From Actinospineispora eucalypti (GTDB lineage: Bacteria > Actinomycetota > Actinomycetes > Mycobacteriales > Pseudonocardiaceae): a stretch of 64,000 bases of DNA. The DNA lies in contig JACHMT010000004.1 in assembly GCA_014208095.1 (NCBI GenBank), positions 806,001 through 870,000 on the forward strand. The letters are read 5' to 3'. Under the pieces are notes generated by a model. That model worked only from the letters and a program-made list of their open reading frames with translations. It was not told the origin of the DNA and ran no database searches. Within the stretch, counting starts at the first letter, position 1. Every line of letters starts with the position of its first letter. Below are positions 57,671-64,000 of this stretch, in pieces. Made by a program: the position numbers and the translations under genes.

Positions 57671-58273
57671 GTGAAGCTGCTGCTGGCCACCCGCAACACC
57701 GGCAAGCTGGCCGAGCTGCGCCGGATCGTGGGAGGCGCCGGCGGGTCGTTCGAGGTGCTCGGCCTGGCCGATGTCGCGCCGTTCCCCGAGGCCCCGGAGA
57801 CCGGGGCGACCTTCGCGGAGAACGCGCTGGCCAAGGCGCGGGACGCGGTCGAGGCGACCGGTCTGCCGGCGGTGGCCGACGACTCCGGGCTGGCCGTGGA
57901 CGCGCTGAACGGCATGCCCGGGGTGCTGTCCGCGCGCTGGATCGGTCGGCACGGCGACGACCTCGGCAACCTCGAGCTGCTGCTCGGTCAGCTGGCCGAC
58001 GTGCCCGACGAGCGGCGCGGCGCCGCCTTCGTGTGCGCCGCCGCACTGGTCACACCGGCCGGCCTGGAGGTCGTGGAGCACGGCGAGTGGCGTGGTCAAC
58101 TGGTGCGCGCCCCCCGGGGCGACGGCGGCTTCGGCTACGACCCGATCTTCGTGCCGGACGGTGAGGAACGGACATCGGCCGAACTCGCCCCGGAGGAGAA
58201 GGACGCGGCGTCACACCGGGGCCGGGCGTTCCGGGCCCTGCTGCCCGCACTGCTCTCGCTCGGCGACGGCTGA
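57671..58273 (+). CDS. rdgB: XTP/dITP pyrophosphatase (RdgB/HAM1)
   Basis: 200-aa house-cleaning enzyme that removes deaminated purine nucleotides. It starts with the signature LLLATRNTGKLAELRRIV and has TFAENALAKARDAVEATGLP, VADDSGLAVDALNGMPGVLS, GDGGFGYDPIFVPDG and AELAPEEKDAASHRGRAF. The GTG at 57671 places the signature at the N-terminus. It ends the conserved mycobacterial-type block. Confidence 0.95.
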   Translation: MKLLLATRNTGKLAELRRIVGGAGGSFEVLGLADVAPFPEAPETGATFAENALAKARDAVEATGLPAVADDSGLAVDALNGMPGVLSARWIGRHGDDLGNLELLLGQLADVPDERRGAAFVCAAALVTPAGLEVVEHGEWRGQLVRAPRGDGGFGYDPIFVPDGEERTSAELAPEEKDAASHRGRAFRALLPALLSLGDG

Positions 58274-58322
58274 GTTGGGGGTTGGGTGAGGGCCCTCCCC
58301 CAAGGATGAGCGTGGGTGGACG

Positions 58323-58366
58323 GCGCGCGACCCCGGCCCTTGCCCTGGGGGCACGGGGTCGCGCGC
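58323..58366. terminator. Strong hairpin between rdgB and the tRNA/HNH unit
   Basis: GCGCGCGACCCCG (58323-58335) pairs perfectly with CGGGGTCGCGCGC (58354-58366) around an 18-base loop. No T tract follows on either strand. It lies between the convergent rdgB and tRNA transcripts and probably ends or protects both. The remaining bases to 58500 hold no recognisable feature. Confidence 0.55.
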
Positions 58367-58500
58367 TATGTCCCTCCGACGGTGTCATGCCCACCGGCGA
58401 AGTCGCGCTCCGGATGGCGCCGCTGGTGGCGGCGGTTCCGGTTGCTTGTTTGGACGTAGGCGCGCGTGGGTTGGTTCCGTCGACTTCGCATCTCGTTCTG

Positions 58501-58573
58501 TGCCGGCGGCGGGATTCGAACCCGCACTGACGGCCACCTAAAGACCGGGCCTCTGCCTTTGGGCTACGCCGGC
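58501..58573 (-). tRNA. Unusual class I tRNA with anticodon UAG (Leu codon CUA)
   Basis: Read on the minus strand: acceptor GCCGGCG/CGCCGGC with A73 (58501), U8-A9, D arm GCC...GGC with G18-G19 in AAAGGCA. The anticodon stem CGGTC/GGCCG closes the loop TTTAGGT, giving anticodon UAG. The variable loop TCAGT is short, and the T arm is GCGGG-TTCGAAT-CCCGC. CCA is not encoded. Bacterial leucine tRNAs have a long variable arm, so this is not a normal tRNA-Leu. Its first bases overlap the end of the HNH gene, whose TAG stop is nucleotides 8-10 of the tRNA. Charging identity unknown. Confidence 0.75.
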
Positions 58574-59211
58574 TTGCGCACACACCAGGTCTCGGTGAGT
58601 GCATGGCAATTCGGACACAGGATACGCAGGTTCTCCAGCCGGTTGTCTGTGTGGTCCCCATTGACGTGATCGAGGGCCAACGGCAGCGGTTTGCCACGCC
58701 ACTCGCGCAGTCCGCACTCTTCGCATTCGGGCTTCTTCAGACCTGCCGCGATCAGCCGGCGCCGTAAGTGGCCGGTATTCAGGTACGTGGAGTTTTCAAC
58801 CAAGATTTCCTCGAGCGGTTTCGCCGCCCGATTCGGTCGTTTGAGTCCCCGTGCCCATCCCTGCCCCGCAAAGTGGCTGGTGTCCAGGCCCGCTTGCTTG
58901 ATTTTGCCGACGATCATGCGGTGCATGCCGCCGTTCGGCTGGTAGCCCAGCCGCCTGAGTACCTCCGAAATCGTCTTTGATTCGTGCACCGCGCGGCGAA
59001 GTTGCTCGTCCGTCACCGCCCACCGCCGCCGGCCCGAGAGGCTCGCCGAGGGTAGGTGGGTGGTCTCCAGGTTGAGACGGGTGATGTGGCGACGGAGGGT
59101 GTCGTAGCGGCCCGGGACGAGGCCGAGGCGGCGGCAGACCTGGTTCAGCGACGTGCTTGCCGCAACGGCGGCACGCAGCTCATCGTCGGTCCATCTGGGC
59201 GAACGCGGCAC
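58564..59211 (-). CDS. HNH endonuclease with repeated helix-turn-helix-like domains
   Basis: 215-aa protein. Two or three similar DNA-binding repeats precede the nuclease: RWTDDELRAAVAASTSLNQV..RRLG, VTDEQLRRAVHESKTISEVL.RRLGY, and PLEEILVENSTYLNTGHLRR. The HNH domain follows: zinc cysteines in PECEECGLREW and LCPNCHALTETWC, catalytic LALDHVNGDHTDNRLENLRI (about residues 180-199). GC is visibly lower than in neighbours, and it uses one TTA and one CTA codon, rare here. TATATT ends 7 bases before the GTG at 59211, favouring that leaderless start over a TTG at 59220. It looks phage- or homing-endonuclease-derived and ends inside the tRNA. Confidence 0.87.
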   Translation of the reverse strand: MPRSPRWTDDELRAAVAASTSLNQVCRRLGLVPGRYDTLRRHITRLNLETTHLPSASLSGRRRWAVTDEQLRRAVHESKTISEVLRRLGYQPNGGMHRMIVGKIKQAGLDTSHFAGQGWARGLKRPNRAAKPLEEILVENSTYLNTGHLRRRLIAAGLKKPECEECGLREWRGKPLPLALDHVNGDHTDNRLENLRILCPNCHALTETWCVRKPA

Positions 59212-59218
59212 GTACGTC

Positions 59219-59224
59219 AATATA
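59219..59224 (-). promoter_or_regulatory. -10 box TATATT, leaderless start of the HNH gene
   Basis: On the minus strand TATATT is followed by 7 bases and the GTG at 59211. It is the closest match to the consensus -10 among the leaderless starts in this window. CTTTGG 17 bases upstream is a weak -35. Confidence 0.5.
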
Positions 59225-59343
59225 GCAGAACATAAGTTCGACCAAAGTGCATAGGTCGCGGTTCATCAGGGGATGCCGGCCCGACCCGGACTGGCGGAAC
59301 TCGACGGTGCTGACCGGTGACCCGGTGGCCGAGGCCCACGCGG

Positions 59344-59811
59344 TCAGACGTTGATGTCCTTGCGCAGCTTGGCCACGTGCCCGGTGGCGCGCACGTTGTA
59401 CAGCGCGTGCTCGATCTTGCCCTCCGGGTCGATCACGAAGGTGGACCGGATCACGCCGGTGACCGTCTTGCCGTACATCTGCTTCTCGCCGAACGCGCCG
59501 TACTCGGTGAGCACGGCCTTGTCCGGGTCGGACACCAGCGGGAAGGTCAGGCCCTCGGCGTCGCGGAACTTGGCCAGCTTGGCCGGCTGGTCGGGGGAGA
59601 TGCCGATGACGTCCATGCCGGCGTCGTTCAGCTCGGCCAGGCTGTCCCGGAAGTCGCAGGCCTGCTTGGTGCAGCCCGGGGTGCTGGCCGCCGGGTAGGC
59701 GTAGAGGATCACCCGCCGGCCCCGGAAGTCGGCCAGCGAGACCGGGTTGCCGTCCGCGTCGGGCAGCGTGAACGCGGGTGCGGGGTCGCCGGGCTTGAGT
59801 CGAGAGGTCAT
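59344..59811 (-). CDS. bcp: Thiol peroxidase Bcp (peroxiredoxin Q)
   Basis: 155-aa atypical peroxiredoxin reducing hydroperoxides with thioredoxin. Peroxidatic cysteine in AASTPGCTKQACDFRD (about residue 46) with the resolving cysteine five residues later in the same helix. Also PAFTLPDADGNPVSLADFRG and VIGISPDQPAKLAKF. The ATG follows TAACGT by 7 bases (59819-59824), again leaderless-like. Single gene, leftward. Confidence 0.95.
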   Translation of the reverse strand: MTSRLKPGDPAPAFTLPDADGNPVSLADFRGRRVILYAYPAASTPGCTKQACDFRDSLAELNDAGMDVIGISPDQPAKLAKFRDAEGLTFPLVSDPDKAVLTEYGAFGEKQMYGKTVTGVIRSTFVIDPEGKIEHALYNVRATGHVAKLRKDINV

Positions 59812-59829
59812 GCGCGGGACGTTACCGGG

Positions 59830-60117
59830 TCACCCCGACACTCCCGTTCCGGAGGACGGCTGGTCAGGATCGTTGTCGGGTTTGGGCTCCGGGTCGCGCC
59901 GCTCCGAGGCGACCCAGTCCACGCCCTGCTCGACGTAGCCGGCCACCTTGCCCACCTGCTCGGTGTACCGGCCCTCGGTCTTCTCGTTGACGAACGCGAC
60001 CGCCTTGCCGATCGTGTCCTTGATCGTCTGCTCGTGTTGCGCGACCTGCTCGCCGGCCTCCCGGCGCAGCTGGCCGGCGATCTCCCGGCCCTGCTTGATG
60101 ATGTCGTCGGCGTTCAC
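59830..60117 (-). CDS. MT0933-like antitoxin family protein
   Basis: 95-aa protein resembling the MT0933/Rv0909 antitoxin family. The first 70 residues are amphipathic helices (DDIIKQGREIAGQLRREAGE, IKDTIGKAVAFVNEKTEGRY, TEQVGKVAGYVEQGVDWVAS); the tail is acidic and Pro-rich. No Rv0910-type toxin gene is adjacent, so the toxin-antitoxin label comes from the family only. TAAGCT ends 6 bases before the GTG and is partly made by the edge of the hairpin repeat at 60126. Confidence 0.7.
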   Translation of the reverse strand: MNADDIIKQGREIAGQLRREAGEQVAQHEQTIKDTIGKAVAFVNEKTEGRYTEQVGKVAGYVEQGVDWVASERRDPEPKPDNDPDQPSSGTGVSG

Positions 60118-60125
60118 GGGGAGAG

Positions 60126-60290
60126 CTTAGGCGTGTCCCGTGGATCTATGCCGAGCGAGCGGTGATCCAGATGACGCGTCGCAAGGCGGAGGAGGAGCTC
60201 ATAGCGGAGCTATGGGCGACGACGACAACTCCGCGAGGCGCCATCTGGGCGCCGCGCAGCCGGCTGAATGATCCGCGGGACACGCCTTAG
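60126..60290. repeat. Family B MITE-like hairpin, long copy
   Basis: CTTAGGCGTGTCCCGTGGAT (60126-60144) and ATCCGCGGGACACGCCTTAG (60271-60290) are near-perfect inverted ends. The inner part contains a second inverted pair (CCAGATG near 60167 and CATCTGG near 60243) and GAGCTCATAGCGGAGCTATG. The right side GCCGCGCAGCCGGCTGAATG matches the loop of the short copy at 43650-43707. TTA lies at both boundaries, possibly a target duplication. No transposase frame inside, so a non-autonomous element is likely. Confidence 0.7.
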
Positions 60291-60373
60291 AACCGGCGGG
60301 TGAATACTGGGGTGTCGGACCCCTGATCTACGGTTGGATCGACGCAGAGGCGCCGTAGAACACAGGAGGAGCC

Positions 60374-60595
60374 GTGGCAAGCGATCCGGACACCATCGAG
60401 CGCGACATCCAGGAGGCTCGCGACGCCCTCGCCGCCACGTTGGACACGCTGGCCGAGCGGGCCGGGCCGAGGCGCATGGCCGAGGACGGCATGGACGTCG
60501 TGCAGTCCCGGTTGTCTGACCCTCGGGTCAAGTACCCGCTGATCGGCGTGGGCGTACTGGTGGTGCTGCTGTTGGTGCGCAGACTGTTCCGTTGA
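60374..60595 (+). CDS. DUF3618 domain protein
   Basis: 73-aa protein with the DUF3618 signature DPDTIERDIQEARDALAATLDTLAER and one C-terminal membrane helix (YPLIGVGVLVVLLLVRRLF), so tail-anchored with a cytoplasmic helix. Function unknown; such proteins are common in actinobacteria. AGGAGGAGCC precedes the GTG. It is 15 bases before the ABC ATPase gene but unlikely to be functionally tied to it. Confidence 0.85.
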   Translation: MASDPDTIERDIQEARDALAATLDTLAERAGPRRMAEDGMDVVQSRLSDPRVKYPLIGVGVLVVLLLVRRLFR

Positions 60596-60610
60596 TGCAA
60601 AGATGACCTT

Positions 60611-61692
<1,082 letters not shown>

Positions 61693-61696
<4 letters not shown>

Positions 61697-62193
61697 GCGC
61701 CGCGACGCTGGCGCAGGCCCTTGGCGAAGCTCACCAGCGCGCGTCCGGCGCCGGCCGCCGAACCGGCGATGAAGTTCGCCCAGTCGAAGTAGTCCCGCCA
61801 CAGGACGATCTTGCCGTCGCGCACCTGAAAGGTGCCGCACACCCAGAACTCGGACCGGAAGCGGCCGATCTCGATGATGTCGGTGCGCTCGGTGAGTACC
61901 GTGTCGCCCTCGCCGACGATCCGGTGGTTGATCGCCCGGAAGCCGGTGAAGTACTTGCCGAACGTGCCCAGCTGCCTGGCCACCGCCGAGCGGCCGCGCG
62001 CGGCGGGCAGCGACACGTTCTGGTAGAGCACGTCGTCGGCCAGCAGGTCGAGCGCCGCGTCGATGTCCAGGCGCTCCATCGCGGCCAGGAACTCCGTCAC
62101 GACGGCCACCGAGTCGGGTTGCTTCGGGGCCGCCTTTCTCGTCGCCGGTTTGGTACGCGTCTTGGTCGCCGGCTTGCTCTTCGGTTCGGTCAT
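61693..62193 (-). CDS. Limonene-1,2-epoxide hydrolase-like protein
   Basis: 166-aa NTF2-fold protein. After a Lys/Thr/Pro-rich N-terminus (residues 1-26) come VTEFLAAMERLDIDAALDLL and ADDVLYQNVSLPAARGRSAV. The catalytic region has Arg in TVLTERTDIIEIG and Asp in VRDGKIVLWRDYFDWANF. This is close to LEH/EphG-type epoxide hydrolases; the Asp-Arg-Asp catalytic set appears present. Substrate unknown. Stops overlap those of the convergent ATPase gene; divergent from the SpoU gene. Confidence 0.83.
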
Positions 62194-62221
62194 CCCTGCA
62201 TTGAATTACATTATGCGGGAT

Positions 62222-63043
62222 ATGGCCACCACAGAGTTGATCACTAGCGCAGCCAACCCGCTGGTCAAGCGGGTTCGCGGCCTGGCAGACCGAAAACGCC
62301 GGCGACGCGAGGGCGCGTTCCTGGTCGAGGGTGTGCAGCCGGTATGGCGAGCGGTCGAAGCCGGTTGGGTGATCGACACGCTGATCGTGGTGCCCGGGCT
62401 TCTGCCGGATTCCGCGCTCGGCATGGTCGCGCAGCGGCGTGCCGCCGGGGACCGGGTGGCCGAGGTCAGCGCCGAGCTGGCCGGCCGGCTGACCGACCGC
62501 GACCGCCCGCCCGGCCTGTTCGCCGTGGTCCGCGCCCGGACCACCGGGCTGGCCGAGCTGCCGGTCCCGCCGGACGCGGTGTTCGTGGCCCTGCACCAGG
62601 CCGGCAACCCGGGCAACCTCGGCACCGTCGTGCGCACCGCCGACGCGGTCGGCGCGGCCGGCGTCCTGCTGCTCGGGGACACCGCCGACCCCTACGCGCC
62701 GGCCGCCGTGAAGGCCAGCATGGGCTCGCTGTTCGGCCTGCCGGTGGTGGCGGTGCCTTCGCCGGAGGACTTTCTCGGCTGGGCGCGCACGCACGGGGTG
62801 GCGGTGCTGGCCGCCTCGGGGTACGCCGCGGAGGCGCACTGGACGGTGGACTTCCGGCCGCCGCTGGCCCTGTTGCTGGGCAGCGAGGGGGAAGGGCTGC
62901 CGGACTCGCTGTTGGCCGCCGCTGACCGGAGGGTGCGCATCCCGATGGTCGGCACGGCCGAGTCGCTGAACCTGGCGGTGGCCGCCGGTGTGCTGCTCTA
63001 CGAGGCCCGCCGTTCTTCCCTGACGGAAGGGCTCACCGGGTGA
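62222..63043 (+). CDS. SpoU/TrmH-type RNA 2'-O-methyltransferase
   Basis: 273-aa SPOUT methyltransferase. The N-terminal substrate domain (SAANPLVKRVRGLADRKRRR, GAFLVEGVQPVWRAVEAG) is typical of rRNA enzymes. The knotted C-terminal domain has motif 1 HQAGNPGNLGTVVRTADAVG, motif 2 LALLLGSEGEGLPDSL and motif 3 RIPMVGTAESLNLAVAAGVL. Target probably 23S rRNA (ribose methylation), not determined. CATTAT (62209-62214) is 7 bases before the ATG at 62222; an ATG at 62213 is the alternative. Overlaps the DUF445 gene by 4 bases. Confidence 0.92.
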   Translation: MATTELITSAANPLVKRVRGLADRKRRRREGAFLVEGVQPVWRAVEAGWVIDTLIVVPGLLPDSALGMVAQRRAAGDRVAEVSAELAGRLTDRDRPPGLFAVVRARTTGLAELPVPPDAVFVALHQAGNPGNLGTVVRTADAVGAAGVLLLGDTADPYAPAAVKASMGSLFGLPVVAVPSPEDFLGWARTHGVAVLAASGYAAEAHWTVDFRPPLALLLGSEGEGLPDSLLAAADRRVRIPMVGTAESLNLAVAAGVLLYEARRSSLTEGLTG

Positions 63044-64000
63044 ACTGGCTGACCTTCGCTTCCATGCCGGTCCTGGCGGCGTTCATCGGGTACGTGACCA
63101 AGCTGGTGGCCATCGAGATGATGTTCCGGCCGGTGGAGTTCCTGGGCCGACCGCCGCTGCTGGGCTGGCAGGGCATCGTCCCGCGCAACGTGGGCCGGAT
63201 CGGCAGCGTCTCGGTGAACCTGCTGCTGGGGCGGCTGATCAACCCGAACCAGCTGCTGTCACGCATGGACCCGGCCGAGTTCACCGAGCAGCTGCGTGAG
63301 CCGTTGCAACAGGCGGTCACCGACATCGGCACCGACCTGCTGGCCAAGTACCAGCCGCAGCTGTGGGAGATGCTGCCCGATCAGGCGCGTTCACTGCTGC
63401 TGCGGCAGGTCGCGGCGCAGGCGCCGAAGGCGGTCGCCGAGCTGATGGCCGACTTCGCCCGCAACCCGGATTCCTACCTGGACACGCGGGACATGGCGCT
63501 GAGCAACCTGGCCGACGACCGGGGCGTGCTGAACCGGCTGATCCGCGACGTCGGCGGCCCCGAGCTGCGCTTCATCGCGCGCAGCGGGCTGTACTTCGGG
63601 CTGATCATCGGTCTGCTGCAGGCGTTGGTGTGGGGGCTCACCCACGAACCGCTGGTGATGCCGGTCTTCGGTGCTCTTGTCGGGCTGAGCACCGACTGGC
63701 TGGCGCTCAAGATGATCTTCTACCCGCGTGAGGAGCGCCGGTTCCTGTTCGGGTTGGTCCGCTACCAGGGACTGTTCCAGAAGCGTCGGATGCAGGTGGC
63801 GGGTGACTACGGCAAAGTGATCGCGGACGAGGTGCTCACCGTGCCGAAGATCGTGAACGCGCTGCTCACCGGTCCCCGGTCGGACCGCCTGCTCGCGCTG
63901 GTGCAGCGGCACGTGTCCCGGGTGGTGGACCGGCAGCTGGGCGTGGCCCGTCCGCTGGTGGTGCTGAGCATCGGTTCCGAGCGGTACCGGGCGTTCAAGG
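63040..64000 (+). CDS. DUF445 family membrane protein, truncated by the window end
   Basis: 320 codons are visible and the frame is still open at the right edge. It starts with GTG overlapping the methyltransferase stop as GTGA. Reading: a first helix NWLTFASMPVLAAFIGYVTK followed by LVAIEMMFRPVEFLG, the family's ...FRP motif; then a long amphipathic region; then two helices (YFGLIIGLLQALVWGL and PVFGALVGLSTDWLALKMIF) with a second ..FYP motif. DUF445 proteins are membrane proteins of unknown function; the paired FRP/FYP motifs are diagnostic. Confidence 0.85.
   Translation, partial: MNWLTFASMPVLAAFIGYVTKLVAIEMMFRPVEFLGRPPLLGWQGIVPRNVGRIGSVSVNLLLGRLINPNQLLSRMDPAEFTEQLREPLQQAVTDIGTDLLAKYQPQLWEMLPDQARSLLLRQVAAQAPKAVAELMADFARNPDSYLDTRDMALSNLADDRGVLNRLIRDVGGPELRFIARSGLYFGLIIGLLQALVWGLTHEPLVMPVFGALVGLSTDWLALKMIFYPREERRFLFGLVRYQGLFQKRRMQVAGDYGKVIADEVLTVPKIVNALLTGPRSDRLLALVQRHVSRVVDRQLGVARPLVVLSIGSERYRAFK

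Noticed and set aside
59830..60595. Toxin-antitoxin pair made of the MT0933-like and DUF3618 genes
   Set aside because: They are on opposite strands, separated by a hairpin element, and DUF3618 is not a known toxin. Only the antitoxin family resemblance remains.

Overview
This is high-GC actinobacterial DNA (about 70% G+C by eye, with strong G/C preference at third codon positions), most likely from the Pseudonocardiales. The evidence is the gene order: nrtL-lysA-hom-thrC-thrB-rho-rpmE-prfA, and dinG-pncB-clpS-mec-cysO-cysM-rhomboid-murI-Rv1339 type-rph-rdgB, which follows the Mycobacterium tuberculosis Rv1329c-Rv1341 block but is broken by inserted modules. An NDMA-dependent alcohol dehydrogenase and a CysO/Mec/CysM sulfur-carrier cysteine pathway are also actinobacterial hallmarks.

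Layout. (1) 1-2.72 kb: one end of an integrated element. It has a cluster of CTCGCGAG palindromes and a large serine recombinase whose 3' end runs into a tRNA-Arg(CCG) gene. (2) 2.8-12.65 kb: a catalytically empty ArgRS-like protein (NrtL), then the lysine/threonine genes lysA-hom-thrC-thrB, then rho, rpmE and prfA. The usual prfA partner prmC is absent and a palindromic repeat lies there instead. (3) 13-17.4 kb: a DJ-1/PfpI protein, a MerR regulator with an NDMA-dependent alcohol dehydrogenase, and a MoxR-VWA fusion. (4) 17.4-33.8 kb: a cell-surface polysaccharide region. It includes an ATP-grasp enzyme, a nucleotide-sugar dehydrogenase with a FemAB-like transferase, a beta-helix lipoprotein, and a nine-gene leftward operon (Gfo/Idh oxidoreductase, sugar aminotransferase, two Wzz-like proteins, polysaccharide deacetylase, MurJ-like flippase, O-antigen ligase-like protein, initiating sugar transferase, GT28-type glycosyltransferase). 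(5) 33.8-35.3 kb: 1.5 kb of non-coding palindromic repeats. (6) 35.3-48 kb: ctaD, serB, a PTH2-type hydrolase, dinG, DUF488, pncA, pncB, clpS, DUF2017, then mec-cysO-cysM. (7) 48-58.3 kb: an ABC transporter whose permease is fused to an HlyD-like adaptor, AKR/TetR, rhomboid, murI, an Rv1339-type metallo-beta-lactamase-fold protein, rph and rdgB. (8) 58.3-64 kb: an odd class I tRNA with anticodon UAG abutting an HNH nuclease gene, bcp, an MT0933-like antitoxin, DUF3618, an MsiK/UgpC ATPase, an epoxide hydrolase-like protein, a SpoU methyltransferase and a truncated DUF445 gene.

The polysaccharide genes fit one pathway: make an amino-uronic acid nucleotide sugar, load the first sugar on undecaprenyl phosphate, extend, flip, polymerise, and trim or anchor. 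The non-coding DNA is as notable as the genes. Three families of imperfect hairpin repeats occupy the gaps, several at the borders of acquired modules or between convergent genes. About a dozen genes start 6-7 nt after a TANNNT-like box, the signature of leaderless transcripts.

The least expected items are the HNH/UAG-tRNA pair, the permease-HlyD fusion, and the repeat family built on long arms with a central 20-bp palindrome. All functional statements come from reading motifs; no database search was run.
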